DNA from: Streptomyces sp. CB01580
Lineage (GTDB): Bacteria > Actinomycetota > Actinomycetes > Streptomycetales > Streptomycetaceae
Assembly (NCBI RefSeq): GCF_001905795.1
Contig: NZ_LIXJ01000001.1
Coordinates: 124,001 to 188,000, forward strand
Direction of reading: 5' to 3'
DNA length: 64,000 bases
In this document: positions 17,557 to 26,400 of the stretch, piece after piece
Position numbering within the stretch: position 1 is the first letter of the stretch
Layout: the number at the start of each line of letters is the position of its first letter
Notes under the pieces: generated by a model
The model's input: the letters and a program-made list of their open reading frames with translations, nothing else
Told to the model about the DNA's origin: nothing
Databases searched by the model: none
Made by a program: the position numbers and the translations under genes

Positions 17557-18377
17557 CCGCCGAACACCCGCGCGAAGGCGGACCGGGGGGCGGAATTCGG
17601 GGCACGGTCGAGGATGCCGAAGACGATCTGCTCGAAGTGCCCGGCGAACCGCCCGCCGTCCAGGAGCAGCGACCGGAACGCCCGGGCCACCTGCTCCGGA
17701 TCGTTGCGGAACACACCGCAGCCCCAGGCGCCCAGCACCAGCCTGCGGTAGCCGCGCACCGCCGCCACCTCCAGGACGCGTTCGGCGCGGGAGGCGAGGA
17801 CGGCGGGGATACGGTGGGCCTCCTCGGGGGTGCGGTCCCGGACGACCCCGGCGTTGGGCGCCGGGGAGGTGAGGAAACCGACGGTGTACGGGGTGTCGAG
17901 CAACCGCCCCCGGTCGTCGCGGAAGACGGGCACGCCCGGTGAGTGGATCACCCGGTCGGTGTAGAGGGCGCTGCGCTCCGCGCGGTGACGGGCGTAGTAC
18001 TCGGGCGCGCGCAGCAGTGTGGCGTGGAGGGCCGACGCGCGGCACAGGGCCTCCTCCTGGGCCTGTGCACCGTTGAGGTAACCGCCACCGGGGTTACGGG
18101 CGGAGGCGTAGTTGAGGACGGCGATCCTGCCGGGGGCCTCGCCGGTCATCCGGTGCGCCGCCCGCAGACTGCTCTCGTCGGTCACCTCGATGGCGGGGGT
18201 GCGGTCGGTGTCGAGTGCCGCGACGGGCACCGGCTGCGGACCGTACAGCCGGGTTCCCGAGAGCGCGGCCGCGACGGCGCGCCCGAGGTCCACCTCGCGT
18301 CCGTCCGGCGTGCGGTAGCGGCCGGCCGCCACGATGTCCTCGGTCTCGCGCGCGATGGCGCGCAGCCGTGCGCTCAT
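17541..18377 (-). CDS. PARG-like macrodomain protein (TIGR02452 family)
   Basis: The product is 278 residues. The key catalytic pattern of poly(ADP-ribose) glycohydrolases is present: NPGGGYLNGAQAQEE, with GGG at 97-99 and the two glutamates at 108-109. This corresponds to the GGG-X6-8-QEE signature. VLGAWGCGVFRNDP near 217-230 is the second conserved segment. It probably removes ADP-ribose from proteins or small molecules in the cytosol. The ATG at 18377 follows GGGGGAG at good spacing. It is divergent from the ergothioneine operon and overlaps the PemK-like gene by 16 nt. Confidence 0.85.
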   Translation of the reverse strand: MSARLRAIARETEDIVAAGRYRTPDGREVDLGRAVAAALSGTRLYGPQPVPVAALDTDRTPAIEVTDESSLRAAHRMTGEAPGRIAVLNYASARNPGGGYLNGAQAQEEALCRASALHATLLRAPEYYARHRAERSALYTDRVIHSPGVPVFRDDRGRLLDTPYTVGFLTSPAPNAGVVRDRTPEEAHRIPAVLASRAERVLEVAAVRGYRRLVLGAWGCGVFRNDPEQVARAFRSLLLDGGRFAGHFEQIVFGILDRAPNSAPRSAFARVFGGQCQP

Positions 18378-18527
18378 CGATACTCCCCCGTGTGGTGCAT
18401 ACCGGGCATCGTCGTCGCTCCCGGGGCACCCGCGCAATCGAATTTCCGATGCGGAAGGGCACTCTTGTGCGATCCCTCCGCAAGGGTTTGGGTGGTGCGG
18501 ACGAACCGAGCAGAAGGAGGTCCCGGC

Positions 18528-19847
18528 ATGTCATCCGACGGCGTATCGGGCGACCACGGTCCGCCCGTCCATGCCCCGCCCCTCGACGAGGGCGGGGCGG
18601 AGGACTTACTGCGTTGCATCTGTTTCAAGACCGGGCCGCCCCGCACCCTCGGGGTCGAACTCGAATGGCTCATCCACCACCGGGACCGGCCTCGCGTCCC
18701 GGTCCCGCCCGAACGTCTCGACGCCGCCCGCGCGGCCTTGCGGGAGCTGCCCCTGAGCGCGGCTCTCACTTTCGAACCCGGTGGCCAGCTGGAGCTCAGC
18801 TCGCGGCCCGCGAACTCCCTGATGGCCTGTGTGGAGGCCACCTCCGCCGACCTCGCCGCCGTGCGCGGCGCCCTGGACGGGCTGGGTCTCGCGCCGGTGG
18901 GGCTCGGTCTCGACCCCTGGCATCCCCCTCGCCGCGTGCTGCGCGAGCCGCGCTACGACGCCATGGAGATCTCCCTGGACCGGTCGGGCCCGGCCGGGCG
19001 CGCCATGATGTGCACCACCGCGTCCGTCCAGGTCTGCCTGGACGCCGGGGAGGAGGAACCCGGCCCACTGGGCTACGCGCGACGCTGGCAGCTGGCCCAC
19101 CTGCTGGGTGCGGTACTGGTGGCGGCCTTCGCCAACTCGCCCCTGCGCCGGGGCCGTCGCACACCGTGGCGGTCCGCCCGGCAGTCGCTGTGGGCCGAGC
19201 TCGATCCGCGGCGCTCGCTGGCCCCGACCGGCCACCTGCCGCCCCGCCACGCCTGGGCGGCGCACGTCCTGGACTCGCCGGTGATGTGCGTCCGGGACGA
19301 CACCGGGCCGTGGGCCGTGCCGGACGGTCTGACCTTCCGCGAGTGGATCCGCACCGGCGCTCCGAGACCTCCGGTGCGTGCCGATCTCGACTACCACATC
19401 AGCACCCTCTTCCCGCCGGTGCGCCCGCGTGGGCATCTCGAACTGCGCATGATCGACGCACAGTCCGGCACGGACGGATGGCTGGTGCCGCTCGCCGTCA
19501 CGACCGCCGTGTTCGACGATCCGGAGGCCGCCGAGACGGTGTACCGCGCCGTCAAGCCGCTCGCCGAGACGGCGGGGCCGAGGCCCGCCCCGCGCAATCC
19601 GTTGTGGGTGGCCGCGGCCCGTGACGGGCTGAGCGACCCGGAGTTGCGCGCGGCGGCCACCGTCTGCTTCGAGGCCGCGCTGGAGGCACTGCCCCGGATC
19701 GGGGCGACCACGGCCGTGCGGGACGCGGTCGCGGAGTTCGACGACCGCTTCGTCGCGCGGGGCCGCTGCCCGGCCGACGATCTTCCCGTGCTGCTCGCGC
19801 CGCGACCGGCGGAGGGCTCCGGCCACTTCGAGGGACACCGCTCATGA
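18528..19847 (+). CDS. egtA: Ergothioneine biosynthesis glutamate-cysteine ligase EgtA
   Basis: The product is 439 residues. It resembles glutamate-cysteine ligase type 2: LGVELEWLIHHRDRPRVPV near residue 42, LTFEPGGQLELSS near 85, and GHLELRMIDAQ near 305. It makes gamma-glutamylcysteine, the sulfur donor for EgtB. The ATG is seven bases after AAGGAGG (18514-18520). Codon 27 (18606-18608) is TTA, the rare leucine codon read in Streptomyces by the bldA tRNA, so synthesis may be developmentally timed. It is first in the egtABCD operon and overlaps egtB by 4 nt. Confidence 0.92.
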   Translation: MSSDGVSGDHGPPVHAPPLDEGGAEDLLRCICFKTGPPRTLGVELEWLIHHRDRPRVPVPPERLDAARAALRELPLSAALTFEPGGQLELSSRPANSLMACVEATSADLAAVRGALDGLGLAPVGLGLDPWHPPRRVLREPRYDAMEISLDRSGPAGRAMMCTTASVQVCLDAGEEEPGPLGYARRWQLAHLLGAVLVAAFANSPLRRGRRTPWRSARQSLWAELDPRRSLAPTGHLPPRHAWAAHVLDSPVMCVRDDTGPWAVPDGLTFREWIRTGAPRPPVRADLDYHISTLFPPVRPRGHLELRMIDAQSGTDGWLVPLAVTTAVFDDPEAAETVYRAVKPLAETAGPRPAPRNPLWVAAARDGLSDPELRAAATVCFEAALEALPRIGATTAVRDAVAEFDDRFVARGRCPADDLPVLLAPRPAEGSGHFEGHRS

Positions 19848-21214
19848 CCCACTCCCCCGCACCCGACACGTCCCGCCCCGCCCCCTCGGCCGGGCCGGAC
19901 CGGACAAAACCCATGGACACCGAGAGGCTCCGCGAGCGCGCCCTGGCCGCGCTGCTCGCCGCCCGGGAACGGACCACGCTGCTCACCGACAGCGTGGACG
20001 ACCACGAACTGACCGCACAGCACTCGCCGTTGATGTCCCCACTGGTCTGGGACCTCGCGCACATCGGCAACCAGGAGGAGCTGTGGCTGCTGCGCGCGGT
20101 GGCGGGCCGGGAGGCGATGCGCCCGGAGATCGACGGGCTGTACGACGCCTTCCAGCACCCCCGGGCGACCCGGCCCTCGCTGCCGTTGCTGCCGCCCGCC
20201 GAGGCCCGCTCGTACACCGCGGAGGTGCGGGACCGCGCGCTGGACGTCCTCGACGGTGCGGTGCTGCGCGACGACCGTCCGCTGCTCCGCTCCGGGTTCG
20301 CGTTCGGCATGATCGCCCAGCACGAACAGCAGCACGACGAGACGATGCTGATCACCCATCAGCTCCGGTCCGGTCCGGCGGTGCTCACCGCTCCGAAACC
20401 GCCCGCGCCCACCGACGCGGGCCCCTCGTCCCCCGAAGTCCAGGTCGAGGGCGGCCCGTTCACGATGGGCACGTCGACCGAGCCGTGGGCCCTGGACAAC
20501 GAGTGCCCCGCCCATGTGCGCGACGTACCGGCGTTCTTCATCGACACCACCCCGGTCACCTGCGGCGCGTACCTGCGTTTCGTCGAGGACGGCGGCTACG
20601 CGCAGCAGCGCTGGTGGGCCCCGGAGGGCTGGGCGATGGTCCGCGAGCACGAGCTGACCGCCCCGCTGTTCTGGTACCGGGACGCCGGTCAGTGGCTGCG
20701 CCGCCGCTTCGGCGTGACCGAGCCGGTGCCCGAGCGCGAACCCGTGCTCCACGTCAGCTGGTACGAGGCGGACGCCTACGCCCGCTGGGCGGGGCGCCGG
20801 CTCCCCTCGGAGGCGGAGTGGGAGAAGGCGGCGCGCCACGACCCTGCGTCGGGGCGTTCACGGCGCTATCCGTGGGGCGACGAGGGTCCGGCCCCGGAGC
20901 GGGCCAACCTGGGCCAGCGCCATCTGCGCCCGGCTCCGGCGGGCGCCTACGCGGCCGGGCAGTCGGCCCTGGGCGTGCGGCAGCTGATCGGCGACGTGTG
21001 GGAGTGGACGGCGAGCGACTTCCTGCCGTACCCGGGCTTCTCCGCGTTCCCGTACCGCGAGTACTCCGAGGTGTTCTTCGGACCGGCCCACAAGGTGCTG
21101 CGGGGCGGTTCGTTCGCCGTGGATCCCGTGGCGTGCCGGGGGACGTTCCGCAACTGGGACCTGCCGGTGCGGCGTCAGATCTTCTCCGGTTTCCGCACCG
21201 CGAGGGATGCGTGA
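19844..21214 (+). CDS. egtB: Ergothioneine sulfoxide synthase EgtB
   Basis: The product is 456 residues. The DinB-like N-terminal half supplies the iron ligands: His73 in DLAHIGNQEE, then His160 and His164 in the HEQQHDE motif. The C-terminal half is a formylglycine-generating-enzyme/sulfatase-modifying domain with GGPFTMGTS (about 205), RLPSEAEWEKAAR (about 320) and GDVWEWTASDF (about 385). It joins gamma-glutamylcysteine to trimethylhistidine using oxygen. The ATG overlaps the egtA stop by 4 nt, and its own stop overlaps the egtC start by 1 nt (TGATG). Confidence 0.93.
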   Translation: MTHSPAPDTSRPAPSAGPDRTKPMDTERLRERALAALLAARERTTLLTDSVDDHELTAQHSPLMSPLVWDLAHIGNQEELWLLRAVAGREAMRPEIDGLYDAFQHPRATRPSLPLLPPAEARSYTAEVRDRALDVLDGAVLRDDRPLLRSGFAFGMIAQHEQQHDETMLITHQLRSGPAVLTAPKPPAPTDAGPSSPEVQVEGGPFTMGTSTEPWALDNECPAHVRDVPAFFIDTTPVTCGAYLRFVEDGGYAQQRWWAPEGWAMVREHELTAPLFWYRDAGQWLRRRFGVTEPVPEREPVLHVSWYEADAYARWAGRRLPSEAEWEKAARHDPASGRSRRYPWGDEGPAPERANLGQRHLRPAPAGAYAAGQSALGVRQLIGDVWEWTASDFLPYPGFSAFPYREYSEVFFGPAHKVLRGGSFAVDPVACRGTFRNWDLPVRRQIFSGFRTARDA

Positions 21215-21969
21215 TGTGCCGTCATATCGCCTTTCTGGGGCCGTCGATGGCGCTCGGCGAGGTGCTGACCCGGCCGCCGCACGGCCTGGTGCGCCAGTCC
21301 TGGGCGCCGCGCCGTCAACGGCACGGGACGGTCAACGCCGACGGTTTCGGCGTCGGCTGGTACGCGGACGGCGACCCGGTGCCGGGCCGGTACCGGCGCG
21401 CGGGCCCCGTCTGGGGCGACGAGACGTTCGCCGATCTGGCCCGGGTGGTGCGCACCACCGCGCTGCTGGCCGCGGTGCGCGACGCGACCGAGGCCGGTGC
21501 CGACGGGGAGGCCGCCGCCGCACCGTTCGCCGCCGGCGAGGTGCTGTTCAGTCACAACGGCGCGGTGAAGGGCTGGCCCGGCTCCGTGGCGTCGCTCGCC
21601 GCCGCACTGCCACCGGCCGAGCTGCTGTCCCTGACCGCCCGCTGCGACTCGGCCCTGGTCTGGGCCCTCGTGCAACACCGCCTGGCCGACGGGGACCCCC
21701 TGCCGCAGGCGGTGGCCGACACCGTGCTCGACGTGGCGTCGGCCGCGCCCGGCTCACGCCTGAACCTGCTGCTGACCGACGGCACCTCGATCGTGGCGAC
21801 GGCCTGGGGCGACACCCTGTGGTACCTCACCGGCCCCGGTCCGCGCACGGTCGTCGCCTCGGAGCCGTACGACGACGACCCGCGCTGGCGCGAGGTCCCC
21901 GACCGGACGCTGCTGACGGCGAGCCGCGCCGACCTTCTGCTGACCCCGCTCAAGGAGCCGACCCAGTGA
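21214..21969 (+). CDS. egtC: Ergothioneine biosynthesis amidohydrolase EgtC
   Basis: The product is 251 residues. It is a class-II glutamine-amidotransferase-like Ntn hydrolase: after Met removal Cys2 (MCRHIAFLG) is the nucleophile. The NADGFGVGWY segment near 44 and SHNGAVKGW near 113 are the conserved substrate-site loops. It removes the glutamate from the EgtB product. It is coupled to egtB by TGATG and to egtD by GTGA. Confidence 0.92.
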   Translation: MCRHIAFLGPSMALGEVLTRPPHGLVRQSWAPRRQRHGTVNADGFGVGWYADGDPVPGRYRRAGPVWGDETFADLARVVRTTALLAAVRDATEAGADGEAAAAPFAAGEVLFSHNGAVKGWPGSVASLAAALPPAELLSLTARCDSALVWALVQHRLADGDPLPQAVADTVLDVASAAPGSRLNLLLTDGTSIVATAWGDTLWYLTGPGPRTVVASEPYDDDPRWREVPDRTLLTASRADLLLTPLKEPTQ

Positions 21970-22928
21970 GCCCCTTCCTGCTGACCCGCACCCTGCCGGA
22001 GGACGCGACGGACGCGGCGCTGCGCGCCGACGTGCTGCACGGCCTGACCCGCTGCCCGAAGACGCTGCCGCCCAAGTGGTTCTACGACGCGCACGGCAGC
22101 GAACTCTTCGAGGAGATCACCCGGCTCCCCGAGTACTACCCGACCCGTGCCGAGCGGGAGATCCTCATCGACCGCGCCGAGGAGATCGCCCGGGTCTCCG
22201 GGGCGCGGACCCTGATCGAGCTGGGGTCGGGCTCGTCGGACAAGACCCGGCACCTGCTGGACGCGCTGCCCGGGCTGCACAGCTACGTACCGGTCGACGT
22301 GAGCGAGAGCGCGTTGCGCGGCGCGGCCGAGACGCTGCTGGCGCAGCGGACCGAGCTCTCCGTGCACGCGCTGATCGCCGACTTCACGGGCGGTCTGGCG
22401 CTGCCGGGGACCCCGGGGCCGCGGTTGGTCGCGTTCCTGGGCGGCACGATCGGCAATCTGCTGCCGGCCGAGCGGGCGGTGTTCCTGAGGTCGGTGCGGT
22501 CCCTGCTCTCCCCCGGCGACGCGCTGCTGCTGGGCACGGATCTGGTGAAGGACGAGAAGGTGCTGGTCGCCGCGTACGACGACGCGGCGGGGGTGACGGC
22601 CGAGTTCGACAGAAACGTGCTGCGGGTCGTCAACCGGGAGCTGGGCGCGGACTTCGACCCGGCGGACTTCGAGCACGTGGCGCTGTGGGATCCGGAGCGG
22701 GAGTGGATCGAGATGCGGCTGCGGGCCCGTTCGGCGCTGACGGTGAAGATCCCGGCCCTCGACCTGGTGGTGCCCTTCGAGGCGGGTGAGGAGATGCGTA
22801 CGGAGGTGTCGGCCAAGTTCCGCGAGGAGGGTGTCCGTGCGGAGCTCGCCGGGGCCGGGCTGCGGCTGGATCAGTGGTGGACGGATTCCGGTGAGCGGTT
22901 CGCGCTGTCGTTGGCGACGGCCGTCTGA
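21966..22928 (+). CDS. egtD: L-histidine N-alpha-methyltransferase EgtD
   Basis: The product is 320 residues. It has the EgtD hallmarks KTLPPKWFYDAHGSELFEEI (about 32-51), the SAM-binding ELGSGSSDKT (about 84-93) and LGGTIGNLLP (about 158-167), and ends in the family-typical WWTDSGERFALSLA. It trimethylates histidine to hercynine, the first step of the pathway. The GTG start overlaps the egtC stop by 4 nt. Its last 58 nt overlap the convergent acyltransferase gene. No egtE-type lyase gene lies in the window, so the last step must be encoded elsewhere. Confidence 0.93.
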   Translation: MSPFLLTRTLPEDATDAALRADVLHGLTRCPKTLPPKWFYDAHGSELFEEITRLPEYYPTRAEREILIDRAEEIARVSGARTLIELGSGSSDKTRHLLDALPGLHSYVPVDVSESALRGAAETLLAQRTELSVHALIADFTGGLALPGTPGPRLVAFLGGTIGNLLPAERAVFLRSVRSLLSPGDALLLGTDLVKDEKVLVAAYDDAAGVTAEFDRNVLRVVNRELGADFDPADFEHVALWDPEREWIEMRLRARSALTVKIPALDLVVPFEAGEEMRTEVSAKFREEGVRAELAGAGLRLDQWWTDSGERFALSLATAV

Positions 22929-23776
22929 GCGAGTCGGGCCAGGGTCCCACGGTCCCGCGGGGCGTCGGCCGAAAGCGGCGGCAGGACGTGGACCTCGGCG
23001 GTCAGTCCGGCGGACGTCACCACCCGCCACAGCGAGGTCATGAGCGGATCGTCGCCGACGAACGCGGCCGCGCCGGCCGGGGCGGGGCGCTCCGCCGGCG
23101 CGGACCCGTCGGGTGCCGGCGCCCGGCCGCCGTGCGGGACGTCGCGCGGCGGCCCGGTCCGGTAGCTGATGCGTACGGGCCGGATCTCGGCGTGCGCGTC
23201 GATCGCGGCCTGGAACACGGCGGGGCCGAACCGGCCGCCGCCCCGCCCGCACCAGGTCGTGCCCTCCGGGTAGGCGACGACCCGGGAGCCGTCGCGCAGC
23301 GCCGCCGCTATCTCGTGCACGGTGCCGGGCAGGGTCCGCAGCCGGTCGCGGTCGACGAAGAGGGTGCCGCCCGCGGCAGCGAGCGGGCCGAGCAGCGGCC
23401 AGTCCCCTATCTCGCGCTTGGCCAGCATCCGGCCGGGGAACACGGCCGCGACGAGGGGGACGTCCAGCCAGGAGATGTGGTTGGCGACGACGAGTGTGCC
23501 CGGCGCCCCGGGCACGCCCGGGGACGGCACCGGACCGCCGGTGATCCGCACGCGTACGCCGAAGGCCCGTACGATCCCGTGCGACCAACGGCGGATCAGC
23601 CGCTCCCGCCGCGCAGGACCGAGCAGCAGCGCGAGAGGGGCGCACAGCGCCCCGGCCAGGAGGAGCGCGCAGCCGGCGCACAGCAGGGCCACGGCCAGCG
23701 GGCGCGGCCGGGTGGGGCCCTTGTGTGCGGCGCAGGCGCGCGGAGTGCAGGGCGCGGCGGGCAGCCAGGGGTTCAT
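22871..23776 (-). CDS. 1-acylglycerol-3-phosphate-type acyltransferase, OlsA-like
   Basis: The product is 301 residues. After one hydrophobic region (about 25-55) come the PlsC-family motifs: NHISWLD (the H-X4-D catalytic motif, near 95), LFVDRDR (near 140) and YPEGTTW (near 165). An inserted proline/alanine-rich loop of about 25 residues precedes the C-terminus. It follows an OlsB-like N-acyltransferase gene with a 4-nt overlap. In ornithine-lipid synthesis OlsB makes lyso-ornithine lipid and an enzyme of this fold (OlsA) adds the second acyl chain, so that role is likely. The gene ends inside egtD. Confidence 0.75.
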   Translation of the reverse strand: MNPWLPAAPCTPRACAAHKGPTRPRPLAVALLCAGCALLLAGALCAPLALLLGPARRERLIRRWSHGIVRAFGVRVRITGGPVPSPGVPGAPGTLVVANHISWLDVPLVAAVFPGRMLAKREIGDWPLLGPLAAAGGTLFVDRDRLRTLPGTVHEIAAALRDGSRVVAYPEGTTWCGRGGGRFGPAVFQAAIDAHAEIRPVRISYRTGPPRDVPHGGRAPAPDGSAPAERPAPAGAAAFVGDDPLMTSLWRVVTSAGLTAEVHVLPPLSADAPRDRGTLARLAQTAVANDSANRSPESVHH

Positions 23777-24588
23777 CGCAGCGGGGCGAGCGAGAGGAAG
23801 TGGCGCAGGTAGCGCGGGTCGGTGCTGCTCAGCGAGAGCAGGACGTACAGGTCGGCGACGTTGAAGTCGGTGTCGTGGGCGGGCGCCCCGCACACCCGCG
23901 CGCCGAGCCGCAGATAGCCGCGCAGCAGGGGCGGGAGTGTGCTGAGTCCCGTGGGCAGGTCCGCGCGTCCGGCGACCGCCGTGTCGGGCTGCCAGAGCCG
24001 GTGGGGTGTGACCCAAAGGTCCTCGGGGGCCAGGTACTTGGTGCGTACGGTCTCCCACGCCCCGGCCGCCGCGACACCGCCGTCGGCCAGGGGTATGGAG
24101 CAGCAGCCGGCCAGCCAGTCGTGGCCGGTGCGCTGCATGTAGCGGGCGAGTCCGGCCCAGATCAGCGCGATGACGGCGCCGTCCCTGTGGGCCGGGTGGA
24201 CACAGGACCGGCCGACCTCGACGAGGTCGTCGCGGATCGGGGCGAGGCGGCCGAGGTCGAACTCGCCCTCCGCGTAGAGCCGTCCGGCGATGCGTGCCCG
24301 GTCGGGCGGCAGCACGCGGTACGTGGCGACGACGTCGCCGGTGGACCGCTCCCGGACCAGCAGATGGTCGCAGTAGGCGTCGAACGCGTCGCTGTCCAGG
24401 CCGGGTTCGCAGCCTTCCAGCCGGGCGCCGAGTTCACCCGCGAAGACCAGGTGGCGCAGGCGCTGGGCCGCGCGCACCTCCTCCTGGTCCGCGGCGAGGG
24501 AGACCCGGTAGCGCGGTGCGGTCGAAGGTGTGGGCTGCGCCGGGACGACGGGGGCGGTGGGCGGGAAGGTGACGGGCAGCGCGTTCAT
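23773..24588 (-). CDS. GNAT-fold N-acyltransferase, OlsB-like
   Basis: The product is 271 residues. It shows the pattern of the hemolysin/OlsB-type acyltransferases: VRAAQRLRHLVFAGELGA near 38-55, DAYCDHLLVRE near 70, DLVEVGRSCVHPAHRDG near 122-138 and the long C-terminal GYLRLGARVCGAPA. These proteins use acyl-ACP to acylate ornithine or related amines. I set the start at the ATG at 24588 because the 17 residues before it are unlike the family. It is coupled to the acyltransferase at 22871. Confidence 0.78.
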   Translation of the reverse strand: MNALPVTFPPTAPVVPAQPTPSTAPRYRVSLAADQEEVRAAQRLRHLVFAGELGARLEGCEPGLDSDAFDAYCDHLLVRERSTGDVVATYRVLPPDRARIAGRLYAEGEFDLGRLAPIRDDLVEVGRSCVHPAHRDGAVIALIWAGLARYMQRTGHDWLAGCCSIPLADGGVAAAGAWETVRTKYLAPEDLWVTPHRLWQPDTAVAGRADLPTGLSTLPPLLRGYLRLGARVCGAPAHDTDFNVADLYVLLSLSSTDPRYLRHFLSLAPLR

Positions 24589-24909
24589 GACGGACTCCGA
24601 TGACGGATCGGCAAGGGCGGCCGCCGGGCACCGTCGCACCGCTGCGAGGGCCCGGCCCCTTACTTCTTCCGTGACCGGCTGGATTCGACATGACCGGATG
24701 GGAGAGCCCGGATGTGCGGCGGCTGAATCCCGGGTGCGGCCGGATCCGTGTGTCCACCGGCCGGGTGCCCCGAGCGCCCCCGACGCGGGCTGCCGCCGCG
24801 CGGACGCGGGGCGAGGGGAAGCGCGTCCCGGTGGGTGCGCGCCGGGGACGCGGGGGCGGAGAGGTACGTCCCGTGGGCGCGAGAGCCGCGGGCGTACGCA
24901 CCGCCGTGC
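24589..24909. other. Gene-free stretch upstream of the OlsB-like gene
   Basis: This must hold the promoter of the OlsB-like gene on the minus strand. I see no convincing -10/-35 pair, repeat or coding frame; the translations here are arginine-rich shadows. Confidence 0.35.
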
Positions 24910-24933
24910 GCGGCCCGGTGACGTCCGGGCCGC
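24910..24933. terminator. Hairpin after the DasA-like gene
   Basis: GCGGCCCGG (24910-24918) pairs with CCGGGCCGC (24925-24933) over a 6-nt loop, 12 nt beyond the stop codon of the minus-strand binding-protein gene. Confidence 0.65.
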
Positions 24934-24944
24934 TCACGCGTCGG

Positions 24945-26201
24945 TCAGCTGCCCGCGAGCAGGTCGGAGATCTTCTCCGAGGCGACCCTCGCCGCCTTCT
25001 CCGCGTCGCCGCCCTCCAGGACGGCCGTCATGTACGGCTTGATCGGGTTGTGGGCCTCGACGTCGGCCCACTGGGGCGAGTTGGGCGTGGCGCGTCCCTT
25101 CGCCGCGCCGCGCGCCATCGCCGCCGTACCCGGCTGTCCTTCGATGACGTGCGCGAGTTCCGGCTTGTTGGGGACGTAGCTCATTTCCTTGGCGAGCTCC
25201 TCCTGCCACGCGCGGCTCGCCAGTGCCTTGACCACCTCGATGCCCTCGGTCCGCTGCTCCGCCTTCTGCGGAACGATCAGGTCGGACCCGCCGGTGAACA
25301 CCGAACCGGGTGCCTTCGCGGTCTTGCCCGGTATCGGGAAGTAGCCCAGTTTCCCCTTGAGTTCGGGGTTGAGCCGCTCGATCTGCTCGGCGTCACCGGG
25401 CACCGCGATGATCTGCCCGACGTCGCCCTTGGCGAAGACCTCGGCCTGCGGGGGCTTCGCCTCGTCCGAGTCCTTCGGGCCGTCGCCGAGCGCCTGGAGC
25501 TTCTTGTAGAAGCCCATGCCGCGCAGCGCCTCGGGGCTGTCCAGGGTGCCTTCCCACGTGCCGGAGCCGTCGTAGGCGAGCTCGCCGCCCTCGTCCCAGA
25601 TGAATCCGGCGAGTACGTACCAGTTCTGGCCGGCGAGGTAGATGCCCTGGTCGCCGTTCCGGTCGAGCTTCTCGGTGTCCGCGATCCACTCGTCCCTGGT
25701 CTTCGGCGGGGATTCGATACCGGCCTGCTCGAAGAGATCCTTGTTGTAGATCACCACTCGATTGGCCGCGTACCACGGAATTCCGTACTGGACCCCGTCG
25801 ATGCTGCCGGGGTCGGCGAGTCCGGGCAGCCAGTCCGCGCCGCCCAGGTCGCGCACGGACTCCAGCGTGAGGTCGCGCAGACCGCCGCTCTCCGCGTACT
25901 GGGACACCTGGGTGTTGCCGACCTCGATGACGTCCGGGGTGCCCTTGCCCTTGAGCGCGTCCATGACCTTCGAACCGATGCCGGTCCAGCTCTGGATCTT
26001 GAACTCCAGCTCCACCGAGGGGTGCTCGTCCTCGTACGCCTTCGTGAAGCGCTTGAGGAAATCGGCTGACACACTGTTCTTCATCAGCCAGATCGTGACC
26101 TTCTTGTTGCCGGACGCGTCCGCGCCGGAGATGATTCCGCACCCGCTCAGCGCGACAGCGGAAACGAGCGCGACGGCTCCGACGAGCATGCGGTTCTTCA
26201 C
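24945..26201 (-). CDS. Carbohydrate ABC transporter substrate-binding lipoprotein, DasA-like
   Basis: The product is 418 residues. The leader ends in lipobox ALSGC. The mature protein is a CUT1-type sugar-binding protein with KVTIWLMKNS at its start, WTGIGSKVMDALKGKGTPDV (about 75) with VIEVGNTQVSQYAESGGL after it, and GIPWYAANRVVIYNKDLFEQ (about 135), close in pattern to chitobiose-binding DasA. The GTG at 26201 is chosen because AGAAGG lies about eight bases before it; another GTG sits at 26210. No permease genes are adjacent. The promoter holds a DasR-like palindrome, which supports N-acetylglucosamine oligomers as ligand. Confidence 0.8.
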   Translation of the reverse strand: MKNRMLVGAVALVSAVALSGCGIISGADASGNKKVTIWLMKNSVSADFLKRFTKAYEDEHPSVELEFKIQSWTGIGSKVMDALKGKGTPDVIEVGNTQVSQYAESGGLRDLTLESVRDLGGADWLPGLADPGSIDGVQYGIPWYAANRVVIYNKDLFEQAGIESPPKTRDEWIADTEKLDRNGDQGIYLAGQNWYVLAGFIWDEGGELAYDGSGTWEGTLDSPEALRGMGFYKKLQALGDGPKDSDEAKPPQAEVFAKGDVGQIIAVPGDAEQIERLNPELKGKLGYFPIPGKTAKAPGSVFTGGSDLIVPQKAEQRTEGIEVVKALASRAWQEELAKEMSYVPNKPELAHVIEGQPGTAAMARGAAKGRATPNSPQWADVEAHNPIKPYMTAVLEGGDAEKAARVASEKISDLLAGS

Positions 26202-26286
26202 CAGGTTCACCTTCTGTGAATCGGCACGACGAAATTCAGAACCCGGTGTGGGGGATTGCGGGCGGTGCTCGCACGGGCGTGGCTGG

Positions 26287-26315
26287 ATTTTGGTATGGAC
26301 CATTGATTCGGTCAA
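26287..26315 (-). promoter_or_regulatory. Promoter with DasR-like operator for the DasA-like gene
   Basis: On the minus strand, TTGACC (26315-26310) and CAAAAT (26292-26287) are 17 bp apart. The spacer/-10 region holds TGGTCCATACCA (26302-26291), an inverted TGGT-N4-ACCA like the known DasR element ACTGGTCTAGACCACT. A bound repressor there would block RNA polymerase. Confidence 0.6.
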
Positions 26316-26400
26316 GCCCCGTTCATCACATTCTGCACACCAATCTCTCGCGTACCCGGGCAGGGTGGGGCACCTTGGTAGAAACGAGAGGAGACAAAGC

